This document shows, one piece after another, positions 1 to 6,370 of a stretch of DNA of 15,313 nt (positions are counted from its first letter, which is position 1; the number at the start of each line of letters is the position of its first letter). The stretch covers positions 1 through 15,313 of the forward strand of contig JAEZRB010000086.1 of the NCBI GenBank assembly GCA_023412975.1, given 5' to 3'. Position numbers and translations under genes: made by a program. The notes beneath the pieces were generated by a model that saw only the letters and a program-made list of their open reading frames with translations, ran no database searches and was not told where the DNA came from. This stretch comes from Bacteroidota bacterium (GTDB taxonomy: Bacteria > Bacteroidota > Bacteroidia > Chitinophagales > Chitinophagaceae).

Positions 1-1605
1 AACCCGGAAGACGACATTGTGTACACCCATATGGTAAAGCCGATCCTGGAATCAAAGTGCATTTCCTGTCACAATAATAAAAAGGCCAAGGGCGAGCTCA
101 TCATGGAGACCGAGGAGTTATTATTAAAAGGTGGCAAAAGCGGTGAGCTTTGGGATACGACCGCTGCTGACCTGGGTTTGTTGTTGCGAAGAGTGCATTT
201 GCCGATCGAAGAAAAAAAACATATGCCCCCACAGGGTAAGCCCCAGTTGACCGACCAGGAAATTGAGATCATCACCCGGTGGATTCAGAGAGGATCCGAT
301 TTCCACTTAAAAGTTGCCGACCTGCAGCCGGCAGATACGCTTCGTCTACTGGCCGACCAGGTCTTTAAAGCCGCGGAAGTAGCCTCGTATGATTTTGATG
401 AAGCAGATCATGAGCTGGTAAAAAAATTAAATACGGAAAACAGGGTCGTAGCTGCTGAGGCGCTGGAATCGCCGGCGTTATCGGTTAATTTTTTTAACAG
501 TAAACTTTTCAACGCCGACCAGCTAAAGGAACTTGATAAAGTAAAAAAACAAATTGTCACACTGGACCTCGCGAAAATGCCCCTGAAAGACCAAGACCTT
601 GAGATCATCAGCGGTTTTGAAAATTTAAGAAGACTGAATCTTGCCTTTACTGGAATTACCGGTGCCAGCCTGCCGGCTTTACGTAAACTGAAATACCTGC
701 ATACGCTTACGTTGTCGGGCACGGCTGTTACGGCACAGCAGCTGGAACAATTGCAGGATTTCCCATCCCTGAAAACCGTGCATGCCTGGAATACGCCGGT
801 TGCAGATGCGGATATGAAAAATGTAGAACAAAAATTAAAGAATATTCATTTCGAAACTGGTTTTAAAGGCGACACGATGATCCTTAAGCTATCGCCACCA
901 GTCTTATTGAATGAAGAGCATTTTATCAGTTCCCCTATAGCTTTGAAACTGAAACATTATATACAGGGTGCAACGATCCGGTATACCATGGATGGCAGCG
1001 AACCTGACAGTATTAATTCGGCAGAATTTAAGGGTGGTGAAATGATCGATGGTAATGTACATATCAAAGCCAGGGCATACAAACCGGGCTGGATCAGCAG
1101 CGATATCATCGAGTCCAGTTTTTATAAAAACACTTTTACACCTGATACCGTTATACATCTAGCCCTACCCGAGGAGCAATACAAGGATGAGAAGGCCATG
1201 CTGCTGATAAACCAGGAAAAAGGTGAAGCTGATTTTCGTTCCGGGGGCTGGGTAGCCTTTAGGCAAAACCGGATGGAGTGCCTGCTGCGTTTTTCAAACC
1301 CGGTACCAGTAAAACAGGTCTCGCTCAGTACACTTATCGACATCGGCAGTTATATCATGCCACCGCTATCCATCGAGATCTGGGGTGGCGATGATCCAAA
1401 AAATCTAAGGCAACTTGGAAAACTCATACCAGAACAACCCAAAGCCGGAAAACCATCTTACTTAAAGGGCTTTGATTGTAAAATAAATCCGGCTACGGTA
1501 AGGTATCTAAAGATCATCGCCATCCCGGTAGCCAAACTACCCGCGTGGCACCCGGGTAAGGGGGATAAGGGATGGATATTTGTGGATGAGATTTTGGTGA
1601 ATTAG
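1..1605 (+). CDS. PSCyt1-type c-type cytochrome with LRR-like, chitobiase-like and discoidin-like domains (5' end outside the window)
   Basis: The frame is open from base 1, so the N-terminus lies upstream; the GTG at 19 is not a convincing start. Counting residues from base 1, a haem-binding CISCH motif is at 20-24 and an HMPP segment at 74-77 can supply the distal Met, as in the PSCyt1 cytochrome domain. Residues about 183-288 form leucine-rich-repeat-like units (TLDLAKMPL, LRRLNLAFTGI, LHTLTLSGTAV). Residues about 297-377 match the chitobiase C-terminal/Fn3-associated type (IRYTMDGSEPDS, IKARAYKPGW). The last 150 residues look like a discoidin-type beta domain ending WIFVDEILVN. Known relatives are large envelope proteins of Bacteroidota and Planctomycetes, often with membrane segments at the missing N-terminus. 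A periplasmic redox or carbohydrate-related role is inference. It faces the island that follows, so transcription converges. Confidence 0.85.
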   Translation, partial: NPEDDIVYTHMVKPILESKCISCHNNKKAKGELIMETEELLLKGGKSGELWDTTAADLGLLLRRVHLPIEEKKHMPPQGKPQLTDQEIEIITRWIQRGSDFHLKVADLQPADTLRLLADQVFKAAEVASYDFDEADHELVKKLNTENRVVAAEALESPALSVNFFNSKLFNADQLKELDKVKKQIVTLDLAKMPLKDQDLEIISGFENLRRLNLAFTGITGASLPALRKLKYLHTLTLSGTAVTAQQLEQLQDFPSLKTVHAWNTPVADADMKNVEQKLKNIHFETGFKGDTMILKLSPPVLLNEEHFISSPIALKLKHYIQGATIRYTMDGSEPDSINSAEFKGGEMIDGNVHIKARAYKPGWISSDIIESSFYKNTFTPDTVIHLALPEEQYKDEKAMLLINQEKGEADFRSGGWVAFRQNRMECLLRFSNPVPVKQVSLSTLIDIGSYIMPPLSIEIWGGDDPKNLRQLGKLIPEQPKAGKPSYLKGFDCKINPATVRYLKIIAIPVAKLPAWHPGKGDKGWIFVDEILVN

Positions 1606-1705
1606 ATTATGCCTGATAGATTATCCAGCCAACTCGTAACCCTCCTGGAAGCTTACCTAAGTCAAAGTGCTTTCGATTTTCCCTTTCTTGCTATGGCGGA
1701 GTGGA

Positions 1706-1765
1706 CAGCCCTAAGGGACTGCAGGTGAGTCACAACTTGTCCCGCTACATGCGGGAGACTCACCT
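1706..1765. repeat. Composite hairpin at the left side of the toxin island
   Basis: Bases 1723-1731 (aggtgagtc) pair perfectly with 1757-1765 (gactcacct). Inside, 1740-1745 (tcccgc) pairs with 1751-1756 (gcggga) around a tacat loop, leaving an 8-nt bulge on the 5' side only. A smaller hairpin with a one-base bulge precedes it at 1706-1721 (cagccc taa gggactg). It lies between the convergent ends of the cytochrome gene and the minus-strand gene at 1806. It could work as a bidirectional terminator but has no U tract. It has the same architecture as the hairpin at 4539-4572, which suggests an interspersed repeat element. Otherwise 1606-1805 holds nothing recognisable. Confidence 0.6.
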
Positions 1766-1805
1766 AAACAATCCTTTACTCTAGCTTTTCACTTTGGTCG
1801 GAAGA

Positions 1806-2243
1806 CTACTGACAACTGGTTGCTTTCAGCAGGTCTTTCTGTTCCAAGAACTGGATTGCATCTTCTCTTTCTTCTTTGCTCAGTACTTTCTCCTTTCTTG
1901 TTTCCTGCCTGTCAAGTTGTGCAAGCCTGTACTGCTCCAACTGGCTGGTGATGTCTGCTATGGCCTTTGTAAGAGCTATGCTGCCTGTTTCAAGTTTCTC
2001 GGCTACTCGTCTTGCAAATTTCTCTACCTGAGTGTCATTATACAGGTCAAGGTTGTATCTGACTGATAAGCCTGCAAGCTCTGGATTATTTAGGTAAGCA
2101 GCATGTTTACGGTTTACCACAGTTACTTTTATCGTAACTCGCATCCGGTCTAATCCTTCTACTCTTACACCTCCTAATAGCTCTATCAGAAGTTCTTCTG
2201 TTTGGTAGGTAAAACAGTGCGGGTTGGTTGTGTTTAGTTCCAT
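1806..2243 (-). CDS. Short protein resembling the N-terminus of a mobile-element DNA primase/helicase; probably truncated
   Basis: The product has 145 residues, with no signal peptide or membrane segment. Residues about 20-60 are rich in beta-forming residues (GGVRVEGLDRMRVTIKVTV). Residues 65-115 are helical and charged (LDLYNDTQVEKFARRVAEKL), and the C-terminal part (RQETRKEKVLSKEEREDAI) looks like coiled coil. From memory, the motifs 'EGLDRMRVT', 'NLDLYND.QVEK' and a helix ending 'DLLK.T' open a much longer Bacteroidota plasmid/ICE protein of primase or helicase type, whose ATPase part follows directly. Here the frame stops after KDLLKATSCQ, just where that part would continue. The likely reading is a decayed or truncated mobile-element gene, but an independent small protein is possible. 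The ATG at 2243 is the only good start. The link to primase is recollection, not a search. Confidence 0.5.
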   Translation of the reverse strand: MELNTTNPHCFTYQTEELLIELLGGVRVEGLDRMRVTIKVTVVNRKHAAYLNNPELAGLSVRYNLDLYNDTQVEKFARRVAEKLETGSIALTKAIADITSQLEQYRLAQLDRQETRKEKVLSKEEREDAIQFLEQKDLLKATSCQ

Positions 2244-2348
2244 AATATTTAAGTTTTAGGCATAAAAAAACCAATCGGTTTGGAGTGGCTGGCAATTTTT
2301 GAGAATATTAGTTTATTCAACGCGTTCTATGAAGAAAAGAGCATATTA

Positions 2349-2786
2349 CTATTCTTCCGATAGTCTATATATAACTCCATCACTTTCTAATAACTTACCG
2401 TTTTTTTTCACTTCCAACTTTTTTGGGGCTAAATTGACAAACACAGTATCAAAAATCCTTTGTTGGTCAGCTAACCCAGTCTTAATTTCTCCGGGGACCA
2501 TTTCTATTCGTTTATTACTAAACTTCCATGTTCCTTCTGCCTTCTGCATCAATAAATCTCTTTTGTAATACAAATACCGATAATTTGGATATAAATATAT
2601 TATCTCATAAAGACCACTATTAGCATAATTAATAAACTTTTGGGGATTTCCCCTTTGAAAATTTTCATTATGAATAAATGTTTTCTCAACGTTACATGAG
2701 AATACAATTATAAATACAAAGGCGATAAGTAATTTAAACCTACCGTGATATAACTGCTCCACCATAATAAGAATTTTTAGCATCAA
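2349..2786 (-). CDS. Small lipoprotein overlapping the RHS toxin gene; candidate immunity protein
   Basis: The product has 145 residues. A signal peptide with hydrophobic core LLIAFVFIIVFS ends in a lipobox cysteine (C31 counted from the ATG at 2786), so it should be processed by LspA and membrane-anchored. The rest alternates beta-strand-like segments (YEIIYLYPNYRYLYYKRD, GTWKFSNKRIEMV, KKLEVKKNGKLL), in the manner of small lipocalin-like Bacteroidota lipoproteins. No known family is assigned. The gene overlaps the 3' end of the RHS gene by 47 bp from the first ATG, or by 26 bp if the Met at 2765 is used; the second start gives a more usual 24-residue signal peptide. Overlap with a toxin gene, small size, envelope location and AT-rich DNA are typical of immunity genes for secreted toxins. 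That role is inferred from position only. Confidence 0.75.
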   Translation of the reverse strand: MMLKILIMVEQLYHGRFKLLIAFVFIIVFSCNVEKTFIHNENFQRGNPQKFINYANSGLYEIIYLYPNYRYLYYKRDLLMQKAEGTWKFSNKRIEMVPGEIKTGLADQQRIFDTVFVNLAPKKLEVKKNGKLLESDGVIYRLSEE

Positions 2787-4491
2787 TATATGTTTTCGCT
2801 GCGGTATTTAAACCGGGCCATGGAATTGTTGTTCGATAAAGAGGATTGTTCTGCTGTTGGGCAATGTGAATGAGTAATACGGAAGAATTGGTATTTAGTG
2901 GCATTGTTGGTATTGTATTGTATAGTAACTGTCCGTCTTTCCCTTTCAAACTGGTTAACCACTGTAAAGTTACTCCCGACAAATTTTGGCCAGAAATTGC
3001 GAACTGTCGTCGGTATGCTATTGCCTCATCTGTGATATCATGCAACAACCCTCTACCTGTTCCGTCTATTTTAAAGTCTGTTTGCTTTCTTTCGTACTGC
3101 CCCCCGTGTGTGAGTTCATGGGCTAATCCCCCTAATCCATAGCTTGATGAAATATTAATGTCAATAGCTTTAGTTGTAGGGTTATATACAGTTTCTCCAT
3201 CACTATTTCCATTCCAGTTAGAATTTATGTGATATTCTTGTGATGAAATCCTCAGAATACTAATATCAGTAAGCAATCCATCTATTTCATCAACAATTGC
3301 TTTAGATTTAGCCATTTTGCCTTGAAGCCCATCTGTGTTTTTTCCTTTAGCTTCTCGTTTATCAATTCTTTTTTGGAGCCTTGCTTGTCTCGCTTCTTGG
3401 CTTTTCTTAATATTCCCTGCAGCACTTTCCAATTTGGCAACCATAGCCGTATCCCCACTAATAGTTCGCCCATCAGGGTCTATTAGCATGATTGGGTTAT
3501 TCATTACAAAAACATACGGAGAAACAGCAGGGGTTTGGTCAGCTAATGGGTCGAGGTTATGCCATCTTCCGATTTGCGGGTCATAGTTCCTTGCATGGAA
3601 GTCGTATAATTCTAGTCCACTACCATCACTAAATTCTTTCTCCTGCTTTTCCTTTCCATTAAATTCATACTTATTATCCTGTCCAAAGTTCACTGCCTTA
3701 CTACTTATCCCCGCCATCGTCAACCCAAACGGATAATAATGTGTCTCTTCCAGTATCGGCCCCGCCCTGTGCTGCACACTCAAATTATCAAAGAACACAT
3801 CCCAGCCCTGCGTTTCGTTGTTTACATAAATATACAAAAACCCGTTCCTTGTAATTGGAATGCCGGTATAGCCGAGTGTATTTAACGTTCCGGTAGCAGT
3901 ATTTCCCACAGCTACAGCCCCGCTCTGCGGGTAACTACTTACGTATTGCAATTGCTCGTCGAGCAGTATCCAGTTCAGGTATGCCCGGGGCTTGCCTGAA
4001 ATCGTCCCGTTGTTGGCCGAGACAAAGGAGTTAATGGCACTGAATAAAGGGCTGGCGCCCGTGTTATTTAATTCAGTTAAACTGCCCTTGGCGCCGGATG
4101 CTATGCTTACAATACCATTGGCAAACGAGCTCAATACATTCGTTATTGAAGAACTCGTTCCTGTTCCGGTTTGGGTGGTATAATAGGCTTTTACCGCCAC
4201 ATCCACCACGTCGCCACTCATTACTTTTAATATGATTGCCGCGCCAACCTTTTGGCCGCTTCCATTGAGCTTCATCAGGGAGTCATTAGGATTGGTGGTG
4301 GGGTCAGATGGATAACCGGCCACCGCTGCTCTCGAATAGTTCGACTGTGGTAAATTATAAAAGAGTTGATTTTCCGTACTACGGTAGGCAGCTTCCATGG
4401 TAGCGATATATGCCGTTCTCCTTGATCTTATCTTCCTGTGAAAACCTTGAGGCGTATAGTTTTGAAGCCTGCCATTTAAACCATACTTCAT
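2740..4491 (-). CDS. RHS-family C-terminal protein with HExxH metallopeptidase-like toxin tip (lacks the N-terminal export and repeat part)
   Basis: The product has 583 residues. Residues about 30-245 match the pre-core part of Chitinophagaceae RHS proteins (AYLNWILLDEQLQYVSSYPQ, YIYVNNETQGWDVFFDNLSV). Residues 246-342 are the RHS-associated core (ETHYYPFGLTMAG, EFNGKEKQEKEFSDGSGLE, RNYDPQIGRWHNLDPLAD, NNPIMLIDPDGR). Residues about 345-405 are a basic, coiled-coil-like linker. The tip contains HELTH at 458-462 and DEAIAYRRQ at 488-496; H458, H462 and E489 could bind zinc and E459 act as base, as in zincin peptidases. Full RHS toxins are far longer, with a signal and YD repeats. Here there is no signal peptide, and an in-frame TAA lies two codons before the ATG, so this is probably an orphan or recombined C-terminal cassette. 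The first 25-30 residues match nothing, and the ATG at 4398 is an alternative start. The lipoprotein gene overlapping its 3' end is the likely immunity partner. Confidence 0.85.
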   Translation of the reverse strand: MKYGLNGRLQNYTPQGFHRKIRSRRTAYIATMEAAYRSTENQLFYNLPQSNYSRAAVAGYPSDPTTNPNDSLMKLNGSGQKVGAAIILKVMSGDVVDVAVKAYYTTQTGTGTSSSITNVLSSFANGIVSIASGAKGSLTELNNTGASPLFSAINSFVSANNGTISGKPRAYLNWILLDEQLQYVSSYPQSGAVAVGNTATGTLNTLGYTGIPITRNGFLYIYVNNETQGWDVFFDNLSVQHRAGPILEETHYYPFGLTMAGISSKAVNFGQDNKYEFNGKEKQEKEFSDGSGLELYDFHARNYDPQIGRWHNLDPLADQTPAVSPYVFVMNNPIMLIDPDGRTISGDTAMVAKLESAAGNIKKSQEARQARLQKRIDKREAKGKNTDGLQGKMAKSKAIVDEIDGLLTDISILRISSQEYHINSNWNGNSDGETVYNPTTKAIDINISSSYGLGGLAHELTHGGQYERKQTDFKIDGTGRGLLHDITDEAIAYRRQFAISGQNLSGVTLQWLTSLKGKDGQLLYNTIPTMPLNTNSSVLLIHIAQQQNNPLYRTTIPWPGLNTAAKTYIDAKNSYYGGAVISR

Positions 4492-4519
4492 ACCTTACTT
4501 CCGATAGTGCCAGGTTTGA

Positions 4520-4572
4520 CGGCTTTTTCAAAGCCGATGGTGAGATTCACCCGATAGCCATCGGGTCTCACC
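4520..4572. repeat. Two adjacent hairpins just upstream of the RHS gene
   Basis: Bases 4520-4526 (cggcttt) pair with 4530-4536 (aaagccg) around a 3-nt loop. Directly after, 4539-4545 (ggtgaga) pair with 4566-4572 (tctcacc), enclosing cccgat (4550-4555) and atcggg (4560-4565) around loop agcc, with a 4-nt bulge on the 5' side only. The second structure repeats the design of the hairpin at 1723-1765: outer ggtgag/ctcacc stem, one-sided bulge, GC-rich inner stem. It lies 48-80 bp upstream of the RHS start codon and could affect its leader mRNA, end an upstream transcript, or be an interspersed repeat. None of these roles is shown. Confidence 0.6.
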
Positions 4573-4603
4573 ACAACAATCCTAGAATTTTTATACTTTT
4601 ACT

Positions 4604-4680
4604 GGTTCGGAAAACAAACTACAGAGAACTGGTTCCTCCTTCCACTCCATTCCCGTTTCCGAACCGTGGCTGAAAGCCAC
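4604..4680. repeat. Inverted repeat (10 bp) plus short hairpin between the two lipoprotein/toxin units
   Basis: Bases 4604-4613 (ggttcggaaa) are the exact inverse of 4656-4665 (tttccgaacc), with a 42-bp spacer. A perfect 6-bp hairpin (gtggct gaa agccac, 4666-4680) abuts the right arm. Together with the hairpins at 4520-4572, about 160 bp of the 265-bp gap between the RHS gene and the lipoprotein at 4757 can fold. The right side could serve as a terminator of the lipoprotein gene, but there is no clear U tract. On the minus strand a frame is open through part of this block, but it has no start context or recognisable product. Confidence 0.5.
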
Positions 4681-4756
4681 ATTGTAACCCTATGATGAGA
4701 AAGACGCTTCGCAGAGCCACCAAATTCATCATATGCTTCGAAGAGCAGGGAAATCA

Positions 4757-5203
4757 CTAAGATTTAAAAATAAGGTCATTCCTAATTTTCCTATTTTTTA
4801 AAACTTGAATAATGTTACAATAATGCAATGGTTTACCACGAAGATAAACTTGAAGTTTTAAAAGATATTTCTTGTCATTTTCTGAAAGATTCACTGTTCC
4901 GATTTTCTGACCTTTAAAAACCTTATCACTAAGATTAACATCCAATATTGAAAAATTGAAAAAAACAAAATCCAAACTATCTTTTTCGATAACCAGATAT
5001 TTGTCGCCTAAAATATTATATATCTTTCTAACTGAACCGTCAATAATTGATTTCACGGTAGAATCTTCGGTTAGCAACTCTATTTCATATTTCGTATAAA
5101 GATCCTTTTTCTCGGGGTTATCCACCTCCAACCCACCCACAACAATTTTGCTATTGCACGATAAAATTATAAGCAATAAGCAAACGAATTTTGTTAATCC
5201 CAT
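4757..5203 (-). CDS. Lipoprotein with a degenerate M23/LytM-like fold; candidate immunity protein
   Basis: The product has 148 residues. The N-terminus MGLTKFVCLLLIILSC is a lipoprotein signal with the cysteine at residue 16. Residues about 48-104 follow the pattern of M23 (LytM/lysostaphin) peptidases: VKSIIDGSVRKIYNI, then KYLVIEKDSLDFVFFNFS, then LSDKVFKGQKIGTVN. LKLQVYLRGKPLH at 115-127 matches the closing strand usually written LHFE.R..GKP. The zinc ligands of active enzymes are missing: the H.xxxD segment is absent, the His of Y.HLS is Asn (FFNFS), and the HxH closing motif reads LKLQ. It therefore looks like a pseudoenzyme, as in EnvC-type proteins. Its ATG is 5 bp after the stop of the remnant frame at 5209-5364, as expected for an immunity gene behind a toxin tip. 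The fold call is by eye; the immunity role is inferred. Confidence 0.75.
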   Translation of the reverse strand: MGLTKFVCLLLIILSCNSKIVVGGLEVDNPEKKDLYTKYEIELLTEDSTVKSIIDGSVRKIYNILGDKYLVIEKDSLDFVFFNFSILDVNLSDKVFKGQKIGTVNLSENDKKYLLKLQVYLRGKPLHYCNIIQVLKNRKIRNDLIFKS

Positions 5204-5208
5204 TCCTA

Positions 5209-5364
5209 TTATTTTATTTTTCCAGTGGATCGTAAAATTTCAGATATTGCCATCTCTGTATTCTCCCATTCAACACTCTTATTGTAATCACCCGTTTCAT
5301 TGTCAAATCCAACCGTTGCTGGTTGAAACAAACGAGTCGATGGCGCTAGTAAAGCTGCAAGAGG
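5209..5364 (-). pseudogene. 5'-truncated coding remnant, probably the C-terminal end of a lost toxin
   Basis: A 51-codon frame runs from just after an in-frame TAA (5365-5367 on the complement) to a TAA at 5209-5211. It contains FQPATVGFDNETGDYNKSVE and WENTEMAISEILRSTGKIK. The composition is that of a normal soluble protein with an amphipathic C-terminal helix. There is no plausible start: the only ATG is near the end. The stop lies 5 bp before the start codon of the lipoprotein at 5203, a coupling typical of toxin/immunity pairs. I do not recognise the family. Its left boundary falls about 20 bp after the stop of the isomerase gene, so the island joins the ancestral chromosome near 5365-5385. 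It could also be random open sequence, but the spacing and composition argue against that. Confidence 0.5.
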
Positions 5365-5384
5365 TTACGATTCGAAGTGTAGCT

Positions 5385-6329
5385 CTATCCCAACTCCACA
5401 GCAACTCTTTCCAGCAAAGCTTTTGTTTTACGAATACCTTCATCCTCGCTTAAAGTTGGCCCTTCGTATTCGATACCGATATAGCCTTTGAACCCGGAAT
5501 CCTTTACGATCTTCATGATCCGGTTGTAATCTGTTTCAACACAATTTCCCTGCTCGTCAAAATGATTTGTTTTGGCGCTCACACCTTTTGCAAATGGCAT
5601 CAGCTCTTTGGTGCCCTGGTAGCGGTCATAACTCTCAATACAGTTGCCCCAGTTATTGGGTTCATGTTTGATGCAGAAGTTTCCAAAATCAGGAAGTGTT
5701 CCTACATTCTTTTTATTGACCTGTTTCATCACGCCAGCCAGCCAGCTGCCATCCGACGAATAACCGCCATGATTCTCGACGATGACATTAATACCCACTT
5801 TCTCCGCGTATTCCCCTAACCGGCTTAACCCGTCCACCGCGGCTTTGGCCACTTCCTCGCGACTTCCGTTACCGGCCGCATTTACCCTGATGGTGGCGCA
5901 GCCGAGATGTTTGGCCGCATCTACCCATTTATAATGATTTTCTATTGCTTTTAATCTTTCCGCATCATTGGTTGATCCCATGTCGCCCTCGCCGTCGCAC
6001 ATGATCAAATGATTTTTCACACCATTGTCTTTACAGCGTTTCAAAAGTTCGTTGAGGTATTTTGTATCCTTTGCCTTGTCCTTGAAAAACTGGTTTACAT
6101 ACTCCACCACGCTGATGCCGAAATCATTCTTTGCCTTAGCGGGGAAATCGAGGTTGTCAAGTTTTTTTGCAAAAATGGTTTTGTGCAGCGACCATTGCGC
6201 GAGGGATATCTCGAAGAAAGACTTTGACGTTGGCGCTGCCCATGCGCTCTTATTCAAAATAGACACCCCAGCCATACCGGCTGCAAGTCCTGTAAGTTGT
6301 TGTAGGAATTTCCTGCGATCAGTTGCCAT
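5385..6329 (-). CDS. Tat-exported sugar phosphate isomerase/epimerase-like protein (xylose isomerase-like TIM barrel)
   Basis: The product has 314 residues, normal length for the AP-endonuclease-2/xylose-isomerase-like TIM barrel family. The N-terminus DRRKFLQQLTG, followed by a small hydrophobic stretch and SAWA, is a twin-arginine signal, so the protein folds in the cytoplasm and is exported. Likely metal ligands sit on successive barrel strands: E185 (VIVENHGG), D214 (TLPDFGNF), H256 (TNHFDE) and E287 (IGIEYEG). Family members isomerise or epimerise sugars or hydroxypyruvate; the exact substrate cannot be read here. The start is 41 bp after the stop of the GH2 gene on the same strand, so the two are probably cotranscribed. 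A periplasmic step on sugars released by the upstream glycosidases is inferred. Confidence 0.88.
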   Translation of the reverse strand: MATDRRKFLQQLTGLAAGMAGVSILNKSAWAAPTSKSFFEISLAQWSLHKTIFAKKLDNLDFPAKAKNDFGISVVEYVNQFFKDKAKDTKYLNELLKRCKDNGVKNHLIMCDGEGDMGSTNDAERLKAIENHYKWVDAAKHLGCATIRVNAAGNGSREEVAKAAVDGLSRLGEYAEKVGINVIVENHGGYSSDGSWLAGVMKQVNKKNVGTLPDFGNFCIKHEPNNWGNCIESYDRYQGTKELMPFAKGVSAKTNHFDEQGNCVETDYNRIMKIVKDSGFKGYIGIEYEGPTLSEDEGIRKTKALLERVAVELG

Positions 6330-6370
6330 AGTTGAAAATTTGAAAGTTTAAAACCAAAGTTCCGAATTTA

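Noticed and set aside
1606..1805. tRNA or small RNA gene in the gap after the cytochrome gene
   Set aside because: No cloverleaf or T-loop motif found; only the composite hairpin stands out.
2299..2568. 89-codon plus-strand frame opposite the candidate immunity lipoprotein
   Set aside because: Shadow of the minus-strand lipoprotein gene, which has a clear signal peptide and lipobox.
4570..4750. Minus-strand open frame (LLFEAYDEFGG ... VVCFPNQ) between the lipoprotein and RHS genes
   Set aside because: Crosses several inverted repeats, has no good start and no recognisable domain; treated as structured noncoding DNA.
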